Assembly: GCF_030156785.1 (NCBI RefSeq)
Contig: NZ_JASGLW010000008.1
Span: 1 to 64,000 of the forward strand
From: Methanohalophilus sp.
GTDB lineage: Archaea; Halobacteriota; Methanosarcinia; Methanosarcinales; Methanosarcinaceae
Length of the DNA stretch: 64,000 nucleotides
Reading direction: 5' to 3'
The position numbers and the translations under genes were made by a program. The notes under the pieces were generated by a model. That model searched no databases. It worked only from the letters and a program-made list of their open reading frames with translations, and had not been told where the DNA came from. Of this stretch, positions 20,947-30,760 are shown piece by piece; the first letter of the stretch is position 1, and each line of letters begins with the position of its first letter.

Positions 20947-21882
20947 TCATTTTCCTCCATGACTCTTTCCTTTTGGCAGCAATCCTTGGGCAAGTAATAT
21001 GATCATACCTAAAAGCATCATTAGATTTCCGGCCCAGACAAATGTAATGAATGGCACAACCCTGACATAAAGATCAATTTTATTGTTTTTTTCATCCAAT
21101 GCGCGAGGAGCTATGAAAAGCTCTTCAAATAATCCCCGGTTGATGTAAGTAGTTGTGTATGTCTGCCGCCATTTGATATCAGTGACGTAATCCAGAGTTC
21201 CCGAATCAAAATAAGCGCCATTTTTGTAAACGTCAAATTCGACATGTGTGATATATGACGATCCCGGATACTCTCTGTAAGGATTGCCCTCATAATCTGA
21301 AGTCATGTCGGTGACCATTATACTATAATCTATATCTTCAAATGAGCTTTCAATATTCTCCATATGTATTGCAGATTCTTCAATTTTCATTGTGGAACTT
21401 ACAATTACTCCAAATATTATCAGCAATATACCGATATGGATGACATGAGCTCCAATTCCTCTTAAAAGTACCTTTCCTGATCTCTCATTTATAATTTTGA
21501 CTAATCGATACAATACAACTAAAACAGTGCCTATAAACATTGGAAGAACCAAATCTGTTTTCCAATCTCCGGTAGGTGAAGCAAGTAAAAATAATAGGGA
21601 TGCTATAACCTCACCTCCGACAAACATAAAAACTTGTTTTTGTGAATATTTTTCCACAAGGATACAGGCAGAGAGCAGCAAAACAAGTAGGATCGCAAAA
21701 GGTGCTGTACGGAGGTTGAAATACTCAGCACTCATGCTTATCTCCATGCCACTTGTTAATTTTATAACAAGGGGTGTGAGCATTCCAATTGTGAGCAATA
21801 CCACGAGCACAGCAAATGAAAAGACTGTTGCAGATACAAGATTGTCTTTTGATAATAAATTAAAATCAAGCTTCAAATGCAT
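20947..21882 (-). CDS. ccmF2: Cytochrome c maturation protein CcmF, C-terminal half
   Basis: A 311-residue membrane protein matching the C-terminal half of CcmF. It has hydrophobic helices at about 20-42, 58-75, 85-100, 113-130 and 148-165, a long extracytoplasmic region (about 165-275) and a final helix. The GxGAHVIHIG stretch (His146 and His149) corresponds to the heme-ligand histidine region of CcmF, and FITFVWAGNLMMLLG matches its C-terminal helix. It is transcribed ahead of ccmF1. Other ccm genes lie far off in this window (ccmD and ccmE at 62 kb). Confidence 0.82.
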   Translation of the reverse strand: MHLKLDFNLLSKDNLVSATVFSFAVLVVLLTIGMLTPLVIKLTSGMEISMSAEYFNLRTAPFAILLVLLLSACILVEKYSQKQVFMFVGGEVIASLLFLLASPTGDWKTDLVLPMFIGTVLVVLYRLVKIINERSGKVLLRGIGAHVIHIGILLIIFGVIVSSTMKIEESAIHMENIESSFEDIDYSIMVTDMTSDYEGNPYREYPGSSYITHVEFDVYKNGAYFDSGTLDYVTDIKWRQTYTTTYINRGLFEELFIAPRALDEKNNKIDLYVRVVPFITFVWAGNLMMLLGMIILLAQGLLPKGKSHGGK

Positions 21883-22047
21883 CCCTTCTTCAAATCTGAA
21901 ACTGGAATTAGGGGGGATTAAGTATATATAACAATCCCATGAAGTGGTTCTTTGCTGTTTTAACTCTTCAGTTAGACTGAATTCGTATGGAAAATACTTA
22001 ATAAAGAGCCATTATATTGGAACCAAAGATTAAGGACTGATAATACG

Positions 22048-22599
22048 CTGGATATAGTTGTTATTGCACTCTGGTTAATGTTACCTGCATACGTTCCCAG
22101 CCCATGTGCTGCTTTTTTTGGAGGAGGCAGACCTATCGATGGAGGCCGGATAATGGCTGACGGGAACAGGATGTTGGGTGATGGAAAGACCATTCGCGGG
22201 TTTGTAGCCGGCTCCCTCTGTGGGATTATTCTGGGAATGATTCTTTTTTGGATGGGAGATCTGCAGATTTTTGGAATTGATCTTCCGTCGTTTGGTGATT
22301 CAACATACTCGGCGTTTGTAGTCACAGCTTCCCTTGCAATTGGTTCATTGCTGGGGGACATGGCTATGAGTTTTGTCAAGCGAAGGCTTGGAAAGAAAAG
22401 AGGTGCTCCTTTGCCCGGAGTTGACCAGCTTGATTTCGTTGCGGGAGCATGGCTACTTACGAGTATTACAAGTCCTGTCTGGTTCTTCAGCAATTTTACT
22501 TTATCCGTAGTACTGGCCACAATTATAGTAACTCCTTTGCTTCACATTACAACAAACATAATCGGGTACATGATGGGAATCAAGAAAGAACCATGGTAA
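22048..22599 (+). CDS. carS: CDP-archaeol synthase
   Basis: CarS moves CTP onto unsaturated archaetidic acid in archaeal lipid synthesis. FGGGRPIDGG, LGDGKTIRGF and RRLGKKRGAPLPGVDQLD are the conserved catalytic stretches, within a protein of four or five membrane helices. The first ATG is at 22078, but homologous sequence (DIVVIALWLM, the first helix) runs upstream in frame to at least 22048 and no ATG, GTG or TTG lies there. I therefore place the start at CTG 22048, with aagga at 22032-22036; a start at 22078 would cut the first helix. Product is secure, start is not. Confidence 0.85.
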   Translation: MDIVVIALWLMLPAYVPSPCAAFFGGGRPIDGGRIMADGNRMLGDGKTIRGFVAGSLCGIILGMILFWMGDLQIFGIDLPSFGDSTYSAFVVTASLAIGSLLGDMAMSFVKRRLGKKRGAPLPGVDQLDFVAGAWLLTSITSPVWFFSNFTLSVVLATIIVTPLLHITTNIIGYMMGIKKEPW

Positions 22600-22615
22600 A
22601 AGGGAGATTTTAAAC

Positions 22616-23167
22616 ATGAAACAATACACAGAAGATCATTTGATTGATACCCTCAGGGACTGCGAAGCAATTCGGTATGGGGACTTTACCCTCTCTTCCG
22701 GGAAAAAGAGTCGCTATTATATTGATATCAAAAAGGCAACTTCCATCCCCAAAGTCCTGAAGCTTATTTCGGAAATGGCTTCCGCAAAAATAAGGAGTAT
22801 GCAGGTCGATAGGATCGCAGGAGTGGCTCTTGGGGGTGTACCTCTTGCAACTGCCGTATCACTGATAACAGGATATCCATTGCTCCTGATCAGGAAATCT
22901 GAAAAAGGTTACGGAACCGGAGGGCGCTTTGTAGGTGATGTGAGAAAGGGAGAAACTGTAGTTCTAATAGAAGATGTTACCACCAGTGGGGGATCGGTTA
23001 TAGACGCAGTCGATGTACTCAGAAGTGAAGGTGTTGTTGTAAATACAGTGGTTGCTGTAGTTGATCGGGAAGAAGGCGCAATGGAGTCTCTGAGAGCTAG
23101 GGGCATCAAACTTGTTCCACTTGTCAGAGCATCCCGTATTCTTGAAAAAGCAGCCGGTAAGATGTGA
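22616..23167 (+). CDS. pyrE: Orotate phosphoribosyltransferase
   Basis: PyrE (183 residues) joins orotate and PRPP to give OMP in pyrimidine synthesis. The PRPP loop is VVLIEDVTTSGGSVIDAV, and FTLSSGKKSRYYIDIK is the family N-terminal signature. The length is normal. It begins 16 bases after carS with a gggagat ribosome site, so the two are probably on one message. Confidence 0.96.
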   Translation: MKQYTEDHLIDTLRDCEAIRYGDFTLSSGKKSRYYIDIKKATSIPKVLKLISEMASAKIRSMQVDRIAGVALGGVPLATAVSLITGYPLLLIRKSEKGYGTGGRFVGDVRKGETVVLIEDVTTSGGSVIDAVDVLRSEGVVVNTVVAVVDREEGAMESLRARGIKLVPLVRASRILEKAAGKM

Positions 23168-23281
23168 AAACATAGATCGGAAACTATTTATTGTGTATTA
23201 GGAATCTACTATTCTATTAAAGTCTGAGAACCTGTCTATTGAAATCTATCTGACAAACTTTTTTGGAAACGAGGTTTATAT

Positions 23282-24586
23282 ATGAAAGTTCTTGTTATCG
23301 GTGGCGGAGGGAGAGAACATGCCATTGCAGAAGCTATTGCCAGAAGTCCGAAGCATCCGGAAATCTATGCGGTGATGGCAAAACAAAACCCTGGGATTGC
23401 AAGGTTATGCAAGGATTTCCTGCTTGAAAAAGAAACAAACATTGAGTGGGTGGTTGAATATACCACTTCAAATAAAATTGATGTTGCGATTATTGGACCG
23501 GAAGCCCCTCTGTCTGTCGGTCTTTCCAATTCCTTTGAATCGGCAGGAATCCCTGTGGTCGGTCCGAAGAAGGAAGTTGCCCGTATAGAGTTTGATAAGG
23601 CTTGGGCAAGAAATTTCATGAGGGATAACAATATCGATGGCTGCCCGGAATACAGGGTTTTTTCAAATGATGAAGGGCTAAAGGAATTTATTGAGAAGCT
23701 TCAGGATGTAGCTGTGAAACCTGCCGGCCTTACCGGCGGCAAAGGTGTCAAGATCATGGGAGATCAGCTGGCTGATACAAACGAAGCTTATGAGTATGCA
23801 AAAGAAATGCTTGAAAAAGGCGAGGTGGTAATTGAGGAAAAACTTGAGGGTGAAGAATTTACCCTACAGGCATTTGTTGACGGCGAAAACCTTGCTTTTG
23901 CCCCATGTGTACAGGATCACAAACGTGCTTTTGAAAACGATCTCGGACCTAATACCGGTGGAATGGGATCATACTCGGATGCCGATGTAATACTTCCGTT
24001 TATGCTTGCTGATGATCTGGAAATAGCTAAGAAGATCATGAAACAGACTGTCAAAACACTTAAAGATGTTACAGGAGTGTGTTACAAGGGAATTCTTTAT
24101 GGGCAATTCATTCTTACAAAAAATGGACCTAAAGTTATTGAATTCAATGCACGTTTCGGGGACCCCGAAGCTATGAATGTATTACCAATTCTAGAAACTG
24201 ATATGATCGATGTGATTGATGCGATTGCAAATGGCAAACTTGGATCTCTTGATGTCAAATTTGCAAAGAAAGCAACAGTTTGCAAATACGTTGTGCCTGC
24301 AGGATACCCTGATGACCCCGATGCTGACAAGGAAATTATTTTTGGGGACATGGGCGATGCAATTCTGTTCTATTCAAGTGTTTATGAGATGGATGGAAAG
24401 ATCTTCACTACCAGATCCAGATCCGCTGCGGTAGTTGGTATTGCAGATACTATCAAGAAAGCAGAACGCATAGCACAGGAAGGAATTGAGAACATCATTG
24501 GTGACCTACATTATAGAAGTGATATAGGGACAGAAGCATTGATTAAAAAGAAAATAAATCACATGAAAGAAATTAGGGGATACTGA
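23282..24586 (+). CDS. purD: Phosphoribosylamine-glycine ligase (GAR synthetase)
   Basis: PurD (434 residues) couples phosphoribosylamine with glycine using ATP, the second step of purine synthesis. It starts [15 protein letters not shown], and the ATP-grasp domain shows [25 protein letters not shown] and [11 protein letters not shown]. Length and motifs are complete. A TATA-like tttatata directly precedes the ATG, but a promoter further upstream in the 114-base gap is more likely to drive it. Confidence 0.96.
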   Translation: MKVLVIGGGGREHAIAEAIARSPKHPEIYAVMAKQNPGIARLCKDFLLEKETNIEWVVEYTTSNKIDVAIIGPEAPLSVGLSNSFESAGIPVVGPKKEVARIEFDKAWARNFMRDNNIDGCPEYRVFSNDEGLKEFIEKLQDVAVKPAGLTGGKGVKIMGDQLADTNEAYEYAKEMLEKGEVVIEEKLEGEEFTLQAFVDGENLAFAPCVQDHKRAFENDLGPNTGGMGSYSDADVILPFMLADDLEIAKKIMKQTVKTLKDVTGVCYKGILYGQFILTKNGPKVIEFNARFGDPEAMNVLPILETDMIDVIDAIANGKLGSLDVKFAKKATVCKYVVPAGYPDDPDADKEIIFGDMGDAILFYSSVYEMDGKIFTTRSRSAAVVGIADTIKKAERIAQEGIENIIGDLHYRSDIGTEALIKKKINHMKEIRGY

Positions 24587-24609
24587 GATAAACTCATGGG
24601 GTTGATTAG

Positions 24610-25515
24610 ATGAAACACCTGCTCTCAATGGCCGACCTTTCCCATGGTGAAATCATGGAAATTCTGGAAATGGCATTGGACCTCAAGGAAAAACGTGCGC
24701 GGGGCAAGGTTACAGACCTTCTCAAAAATAAAAGCCTTGGAATGATTTTTGAAAAATCATCTACCAGAACACGTGTTTCTTTCGAAGTCGGGATGGCCGA
24801 TCTGGGGGGGCATGCATTATACCTGAACTACAGGGATCTCCAGATTGGAAGAGGAGAAACAATTGCAGATACTGCACAGGTGCTTTCACGATACCTTGCA
24901 GCTATTACTGCAAGGGTTAACAGCCATTCTACCGTTACTGAACTCGCAAAATATTCCACAATTCCTGTTATTAATGCACTCTCGGATCAGGAACATCCCT
25001 GTCAGATTCTGGCGGATTTTTTGACCATAATGGAATACAAGTCTCATCTTAAAGACCTCAAACTTGCATGGGTTGGTGATGGAAATAACGTTTGTAATTC
25101 CATGATCCTTGGTTGTGCCCTGATGGGTATGGAAATAGCTGTTTCCTGTCCGTCGGGATATGAGCCAGATGAGAACATCGTTGCTCAGGCAAGGGAAATG
25201 GGTGGTGAAGTTCTTATCACGGCTGACCCTCTGGAAGCTGCAACCGATGCGGATGTTCTCTACACTGATGTCTGGGTTTCCATGGGTGATGAGGATGAAA
25301 GAGAGAAGAGGCTTAATGACCTGAAAGATTACCAGATAAATTCCAGCCTTGTGGATGTTGCAAAGAACGATGTAATTGTTATGCATTGCTTGCCTGCACA
25401 CAGAGGTGAAGAGATTTCTGCAGAGGTAATGGACGGTCCGCATTCAGTAGTTTTTGATGAAGCAGAAAACCGTCTGCATGCACAGAAAGCGCTACTTCTC
25501 AAACTGATGGCATAA
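24610..25515 (+). CDS. argF: Ornithine carbamoyltransferase
   Basis: ArgF (301 residues) makes citrulline from ornithine and carbamoyl phosphate. The carbamoyl phosphate motif [10 protein letters not shown], the HPCQ stretch, the ornithine-binding WVSMGDE and the catalytic HCLPAHRG are all present. It follows purD after 23 bases and ends in a hairpin that overlaps the stop codon. Confidence 0.96.
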   Translation: MKHLLSMADLSHGEIMEILEMALDLKEKRARGKVTDLLKNKSLGMIFEKSSTRTRVSFEVGMADLGGHALYLNYRDLQIGRGETIADTAQVLSRYLAAITARVNSHSTVTELAKYSTIPVINALSDQEHPCQILADFLTIMEYKSHLKDLKLAWVGDGNNVCNSMILGCALMGMEIAVSCPSGYEPDENIVAQAREMGGEVLITADPLEAATDADVLYTDVWVSMGDEDEREKRLNDLKDYQINSSLVDVAKNDVIVMHCLPAHRGEEISAEVMDGPHSVVFDEAENRLHAQKALLLKLMA

Positions 25516-25535
25516 CTGCCATCTCTTTCTTTTTC
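25506..25535 (+). terminator. argF terminator overlapping the stop codon
   Basis: A perfect 7-bp stem, gatggca (25506-25512) and tgccatc (25517-25523), around a taac loop that holds part of the TAA stop, followed by a pyrimidine-rich tract ending in five T. Confidence 0.7.
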
Positions 25536-25633
25536 AGGTTTTTACAATTATTATAACGGTTTTTATTCCTATCTACTTTTTTAATACCCTTGTCAGTTTA
25601 AGTGCCTATGTGCAAAATCCTTCCCAAAGAGGC

Positions 25634-25800
25634 TATATAATTCTAGAAGAATATGATCAATAAAGTCTTTCCAAGACTAGATCCAAATGGTTGGAGGTAC
25701 TCCATGCCTCCAACCGACAACCTCCTCAAAAACTGTCATCCTTATTTATTGATAGTAGTGCTAGTTGGGGACGCTCCACGTCTCCAACACCTTTTCTTCT
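25634..25800 (+). ncRNA. Candidate small RNA with two covarying hairpins
   Basis: Between argF and tRNA-Leu there is no gene, but a TATA box (ctatataa, 25634-25641) is followed by two 25-base hairpins at 25690-25714 and 25764-25788. Each has a 10-bp stem and the same five-base loop CTCCA. The two copies differ at several stem positions, all transitions, and several are paired changes that keep base pairing (G-C to A-T, A-T to G-C, T-G to C-G). A pyrimidine-rich tract follows. This supports a structured RNA of about 130 bases starting near 25665. The loop could pair with ribosome sites of the form tggag. Expression is not shown by sequence. Confidence 0.5.
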
Positions 25801-25859
25801 ACACATTCAAATTACCAAAACCCTTAATAATCACAAGTGCTATCTATAGCCATCATAAT

Positions 25860-25947
25860 GCGAGGGTTGCCGAGCCAGGTCAAAGGCGCTAGGTTCAGGG
25901 CCTAGTTTCGTAGGAATTCGAGGGTTCGAATCCCTTCCCTCGCACCA
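25860..25947 (+). tRNA. tRNA-Leu (CAG)
   Basis: A class II tRNA. Acceptor arms gcgaggg (25860-25866) and ccctcgc (25937-25943) pair fully; the anticodon stem ctagg/cctag encloses the loop ttcaggg with anticodon CAG, reading CUG. A long variable arm is present, the T loop is ttcgaat, and CCA is encoded at the end. Confidence 0.95.
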
Positions 25948-26198
25948 TAAGTTTTTTTTGGCAAATCTTAAAAAGACAACTGCTCAAATTTTATCACATT
26001 GTTAGTTTGATTGGATAGGCTGTTGTAAAATCGAATGTAGTCTCTCTTTCCTTCCTGACTTTCTACATGGATCTAATCATCATCTAATTCCATAGTAAAA
26101 AACTATTTGTAAATACGGAAAATGATGCTAAATATGAGATTGGCTATTTCCTTAGATATTTTAAGTATTTGGTATATACTTTAAGGTACATTTTGCGT
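25948..26198. other. Non-coding stretch before the DUF504 gene
   Basis: About 250 AT-rich bases without a credible reading frame. A T run directly behind the tRNA (25949-25960) is a likely termination site for the tRNA transcript. Confidence 0.4.
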
Positions 26199-26486
26199 AT
26201 GAAATCTTTCGGAAGGTATCTTGTGATTGATGAAATAAAATCAAAACGCCCCAGGGATATATTCAATGAGCTGAAATGGAAAGAAGGACTTGATATAAGC
26301 AAGTGTACCATACAGTATATTCACCGAGGAGCACCAGGAGATACAAAAACAGTTTTTGGAGATGCTATCGTGCACATAGGGCACATGTTTTTTACAATTT
26401 TCCCTGATACTATGATACCTTATCATAGAATACTCCGTATAAAATACAAAGATAAAACGATATATCAAAAAGTAGAATCTGACTAA
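26199..26486 (+). CDS. DUF504 (UPF0248) family protein
   Basis: A small 95-residue protein of the archaeal DUF504 family. Its core KWKEGLDISKCTIQYIHRGA followed by PGDTKTV and the C-terminal MIPYHRILRIKY are the family signature. No function is established; association with RNA metabolism has been suggested from context in other archaea, and here rtcA follows after 24 bases. I start it at ATG 26199, with aaggt upstream; an earlier in-frame ATG at 26169 would add ten residues (MVYTLRYILR) with no support. Confidence 0.8.
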   Translation: MKSFGRYLVIDEIKSKRPRDIFNELKWKEGLDISKCTIQYIHRGAPGDTKTVFGDAIVHIGHMFFTIFPDTMIPYHRILRIKYKDKTIYQKVESD

Positions 26487-26510
26487 TTTGTCACTGGAAG
26501 TTCCAAAATT

Positions 26511-27563
26511 ATGATCACAATAGACGGCTCCCATGGAGAAGGGGGTGGGCAGATTGTAAGGACTGCGGTAGCTCTTTCTGCAGTCACAGGAACCCCGCTG
26601 AAGATAGAAAATATACGTTCAAGACGGAAAGTACCCGGATTAAAGGCTCAGCACATAGCCGCTATAAAGGCGATTGCAGAACTTTGTGATGCAGATCTCA
26701 AAGGAGCAGTTATCGGCTCTCCCAAACTTGAATTTATTCCGGGGTCAATTGTATCAAAAGATATACAGATAGATATTCCAACCGCCGGGTCCATCGGACT
26801 TGTGCTTCAGGGGCTCATGATTCCACTGACAAAACTTCAGAGAAGAATTGATATCACTATCAATGGCGGTGGGACTTATGGAAAATGGAGTCCACCTCTA
26901 GTGTATATTAAAAACATCTTGTGTCCAATGCTTGCAGAAATGGGTTATGAAATATCGATTCGCATTGAAAGAAATGGTTATTACCCAAAAGGAGGTGCCA
27001 GAGTTTATGTTTCTGCCGAAACCCTGAAAGATGGAAAACTTGCGGCGCTTGATCTATCTGAAAGAGGAAAACTGCTAAAAATCGATGGACTAGCGCATTC
27101 ATCATCAGATCTTGAAAAGGCAGAAGTCTCTTCTCGTGAAGCAAAAAGTGCACAGGAATACCTCTCCAGTCGGTATGATGTCCCAATAGATATTGAGGCA
27201 ACTTATTCAGAGTGCTATTCCACGGGTTCAGGAGTTACCCTTCGGGCGATTTTTGAGAATGCCATAATTGGTGCAGACACTCTCGGAAAAAGAGGTGTCA
27301 GAGCTGAAGTTATTGGTCTAAATACAGCAAAAAAACTTGCAGAATATATTGATTCCGGTGCAAGTGTAGATGTGTTCTTAAGCGATCAGCTCCTGCCCTA
27401 TATGGCATTGGCTGATGGTAGATCCGTATTTACGACAAATACATTAAGCAGCCATGCGAGAACAAACATGGACATAATTTCAAAATTCATCGAGGTGGAG
27501 TATTCAGTTGAAACAAAAAACGGTTTGAAAATGGTATCAATCAAGCCTATAAAACAAAGCTGA
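26511..27563 (+). CDS. rtcA: RNA 3'-terminal phosphate cyclase
   Basis: RtcA (350 residues) turns an RNA 3-prime phosphate into a 2',3'-cyclic phosphate through an adenylated histidine. It begins with the signature IDGSHGEGGGQIVRTA, has RRKVPGLKAQH and NGGGTYGKWSPP, and ends in the stretch NTLSSHARTN containing the catalytic histidine. The RNA ligase rtcB is not in the window. It probably shares a message with the DUF504 gene. Confidence 0.95.
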   Translation: MITIDGSHGEGGGQIVRTAVALSAVTGTPLKIENIRSRRKVPGLKAQHIAAIKAIAELCDADLKGAVIGSPKLEFIPGSIVSKDIQIDIPTAGSIGLVLQGLMIPLTKLQRRIDITINGGGTYGKWSPPLVYIKNILCPMLAEMGYEISIRIERNGYYPKGGARVYVSAETLKDGKLAALDLSERGKLLKIDGLAHSSSDLEKAEVSSREAKSAQEYLSSRYDVPIDIEATYSECYSTGSGVTLRAIFENAIIGADTLGKRGVRAEVIGLNTAKKLAEYIDSGASVDVFLSDQLLPYMALADGRSVFTTNTLSSHARTNMDIISKFIEVEYSVETKNGLKMVSIKPIKQS

Positions 27564-27982
27564 TATTTTTGTAGTGAAGTGGCTTAAAGCTTATATGCAT
27601 TTGTTCATAAAATCACAATCTAATTGTTTTCTTTGACTTATGGCCGCTGCTTTATGGGGTGGCTGGTGATTTCAGCGATGAGGGTCAATTAAAGACTTTC
27701 TAAAATAATTTACAAAATCAAATAAAATACTAAAAACATTTCACTGTAAATGTATTTTACTACTCGCTTTGGTATTTACAAAGAGATTTATGACGGGTTC
27801 ACTCAATAGAATAAATTATTTGAGAAGTTTGCTATATACTGTTGTTCCTCGATATTTTGTATTTTCAATCCATCATAGCAGCAACGGTTTTGAACTCGGC
27901 TTTGCCACTGGAGTTATCAAGTACAACCAAAGAACATCGTGCCTTCCAATAGTGGGAAAAGTAAAAAATGAAAGGGGGAGAA
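27564..27982. other. Intergenic stretch with a possible gene relic
   Basis: About 420 bases between the convergent rtcA and aconitase genes. On the minus strand, 27865 to about 27984 is open and reads like real protein (HYWKARCSLVVLDNSSGK, then AEFKTVAAMMD and a TGA), but it has no start codon and runs into the aconitase terminator. I could not name the family; it may be the tail of a lost gene. The remainder holds nothing I can support. Confidence 0.3.
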
Positions 27983-27995
27983 TTATTCCCCTTTC
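27970..27995 (-). terminator. Aconitase terminator
   Basis: A perfect 8-bp inverted repeat, gaaagggg (27970-27977) and ccccttTC (27988-27995), with a 10-base loop. Read on the minus strand it overlaps the aconitase stop codon and is followed by a run of six T. Confidence 0.7.
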
Positions 27996-30760
27996 ACCTT
28001 ATCCCTCAGGAACTTGTGCAATATGCCGCCGTTTTTACAATATTCCACTTCAATATTGGAATTGAGTTTCACAACTACATTAAACGATTTTTCACTGCCG
28101 TCTGCAGTCTTTGCCACAACCTGCAATTCCCCTCCGGGTTGTATATTTGAAACACCAAGGATGTCAAATATTTCGTCTCCTTTAAGACCAAGGGTTTCTG
28201 CACTTTCACCATCTTTGAATTGTAATGGAAGAACACCCATCCCCACAAGGTTGCTCCGGTGGATCCTCTCATAGGATTCGGCTATTACAGCTTTTACACC
28301 AAGCAGTTGTGTGCCTTTAGCGGCCCAATCACGTGAACTGCCTGTGCCGTATTCCTTGCCCGCAATGACTACAAGCGGGATATTGTTCTTCATGTATTGC
28401 ATGGCTGCGTCGTAAATGAACATCTCCTCTCCTGTGGGAAGATAGATTGTCCATGGACCTTCTTTACCAGGTACAAGTTTGTTTTTAAGACGCACGTTGC
28501 CGAAAGTACCACGCATCATTACTTCGTGGTTTCCTCTTCTGGAACCGTATGAATTGAAGTTTTCTTTGGAGACACCCTTGGAAATAAGGTATTTGCCTGC
28601 AGGATAATCCTGCGGAATTTGTCCTGCAGGAGATATATGATCCGTTGTTATGCTATCACCCACAAACACAAGTGTCCTGGCATCCTTTATGTCACCCATG
28701 TTACCAATGTCAATGGGAAACTCCTGGAAGAATGGCGGTTCCTGGATGTATGTAGATTCTGTATTCCAATCATAAAGTAATCCTTTGGGTGCATCGAGTT
28801 TTCTCCAGAGTTCAGATCCCTTGAATACGTTAGAATACTCCACTTCAAACATTTCCGGTTTCACGTATTCAGTGATGTAGCTTTCAATTTCAGCACTTGT
28901 TGGCCATATTTCCTCAAGGTATACAGGCTGCCCGTTTGGATCACAGGCAATTGGTTCAGAAGTGAGATCAACGTCAACAGTACCTGCAAGAGCAAAAGCA
29001 ACCACAAGCATCGGAGATGCAAGATAGTTGGCTTTGACATATGGACTAATCCTGCCTTCGAAATTCCTGTTTCCGCTGAGGACAGCAGCTACGGTCAAAT
29101 CTTTATCTTCAATCTGCTTTGAGATGGATTCACGAAGCGGTCCACTATTTCCAATACATGTAAGACATCCATAACCTACAAGATGGAACCCCAGTGCTTC
29201 AAGGTATGGCATAAGTCCTGCAGCCTCAAGATACTTGGTCACTACCCGTGAACCAGGTCCGAGACTTGTCTTCACAAATGGCTTGACTTTTAATCCACGC
29301 TCAACGGCTTTTTTAGCCACTAAACCTGCTCCTATGAGAACTGCGGGGTTTGAGGTGTTGGTACAGGAAGTTATTGAAGCAATAACCACTGAACCATGTG
29401 ACAGGGAAGGAATTTCATCTTCACATTTTATTTTTGAAATGCCACTGTGATGTTCGTGGGTTTTTTCCACTACACTATATCCTCCTTCCTCAAGCCAGCG
29501 GCTGTATTCGGAATCTTCCTCAAAACATCCACCCCTTTTCATGGCAAAAACGTCTTTTATTGTCTGGTGGAAGTTAGCAGGCATATTCTCAAGCAATATT
29601 CTGTCCTGTGGTCTTTTTGGGCCAGCAAGAGAAGGTCTGACAGAACTCATATCCAGCTCAAGCGTGGAGGTGTATTCGGGATCGGGTGCGTCTGCCAATG
29701 CAAATAATCCCTGTTTCATGCAGTAAGCTTTGACCATTTCCACGTGCTCCTGGCTCCTGCCTGTCATCAGCATGTAATCAAGAGTAATATCATCCACCGG
29801 GCAAAATCCCATGGTTGCCCCGTATTCCGGACTCATATTGGAAAGAATTGCCCTGTCTGTGAGAGTTAATTTTCTGTAGCCGGGACCATAGAATTCAACA
29901 AACTTGCCAACAACGCCGTGTTCCCTAAGCATCTGGGTAACGGTAAGTACAAGATCAGTGGCGGTTACGCCTTCCTGTAATTCGCCATAAAGTTTGAAGC
30001 CCACAACTTCGGGGATTGGCATATAGTATGGCTGTCCGAGCATTACAGCTTCAGCTTCAATTCCACCGACTCCCCAACCAAGAACACCCAGACCATTTAT
30101 CATGGTAGTATGGGAATCAGTACCCACAAGGGTGTCCGGAATACCAACGAGTTCGCCGTTATGTTCCTTAAAATGGACTACCTTTGCAAGATGTTCTAGA
30201 TTTACCTGGTGAATAATGCCGCTTCCAGGAGGAACTACACGGAAATTGTCAAAGGCATTCTGTGCCCAGTGCAGCAGTTCATATCTTTCCCTGTTTCTTT
30301 GGAATTCCTATTTCTCATTGCATTCCTGTGCATTGCAGCTTCCGTAGCAATCTATTTGGATGGAATGATCAATAACAAGATCTGCTGGAATCACAGGATT
30401 TATTTCCTCCGGCTTTCCTCCAAGCCTTGCCATGGCTGACCTTATTGCGGCAATATCAACAACTGCAGGTACACCGGTAAAATCCTGTAGGATTACCCTT
30501 GAAGGAATAAAAGGAATGTCGGTTTGTGGGACATTGTTTGCAGCCCAGCCTGCAAGACTTTTTACGTTATCTGCGGTTACAACGTTCCCATCAACATTTC
30601 TCAGAAGGTTTTCAAGCAAAACTCTTATTGAATAGGGCAGAGAGGCTACATTACAAAGTCCTTCTTCTTCCAGTTTGCTCAGACGGTAGATAGTAATTTC
30701 TTTTTTATTAAATGTGAAAGTATCTTTTGCTCCAAAAGCGTCGGATTTATCATTCATCAT
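27983..30760 (-). CDS. acnA: Aconitate hydratase with one in-frame UAG (probable pyrrolysine)
   Basis: One reading frame of 926 codons encodes a full-length AcnA-type aconitase if the UAG at codon 151 (30308-30310) is read as an amino acid. The N-terminal 150 residues end [12 protein letters not shown] and the protein continues [20 protein letters not shown] in the same frame, both sides matching AcnA, with room for exactly one residue at the UAG. The iron-sulfur motifs [10 protein letters not shown] and [12 protein letters not shown] and the C-terminal swivel domain [19 protein letters not shown] are intact. Aconitase feeds the partial oxidative route from citrate to 2-oxoglutarate in these methanogens, so loss would be costly. 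A nonsense pseudogene is the alternative, but no other damage is seen. Start is ATG 30760 or 30757. Confidence 0.88.

Noticed and set aside
20935-20955. The break between the two ccmF genes as a recoded stop
   Set aside because: The stop is UGA, the genes are in swapped order relative to CcmF, and each has its own start, so it is a true split.
25690-25788. The twin hairpins as a CRISPR array remnant
   Set aside because: Only two copies are present, they differ in sequence in a structure-keeping way, and no cas gene is near.
27640-27690. C/D-box guide RNA suggested by tgatttcagcgatgag
   Set aside because: Box order and spacing do not fit a complete C/D RNA, and no clear D box is found at the right distance.
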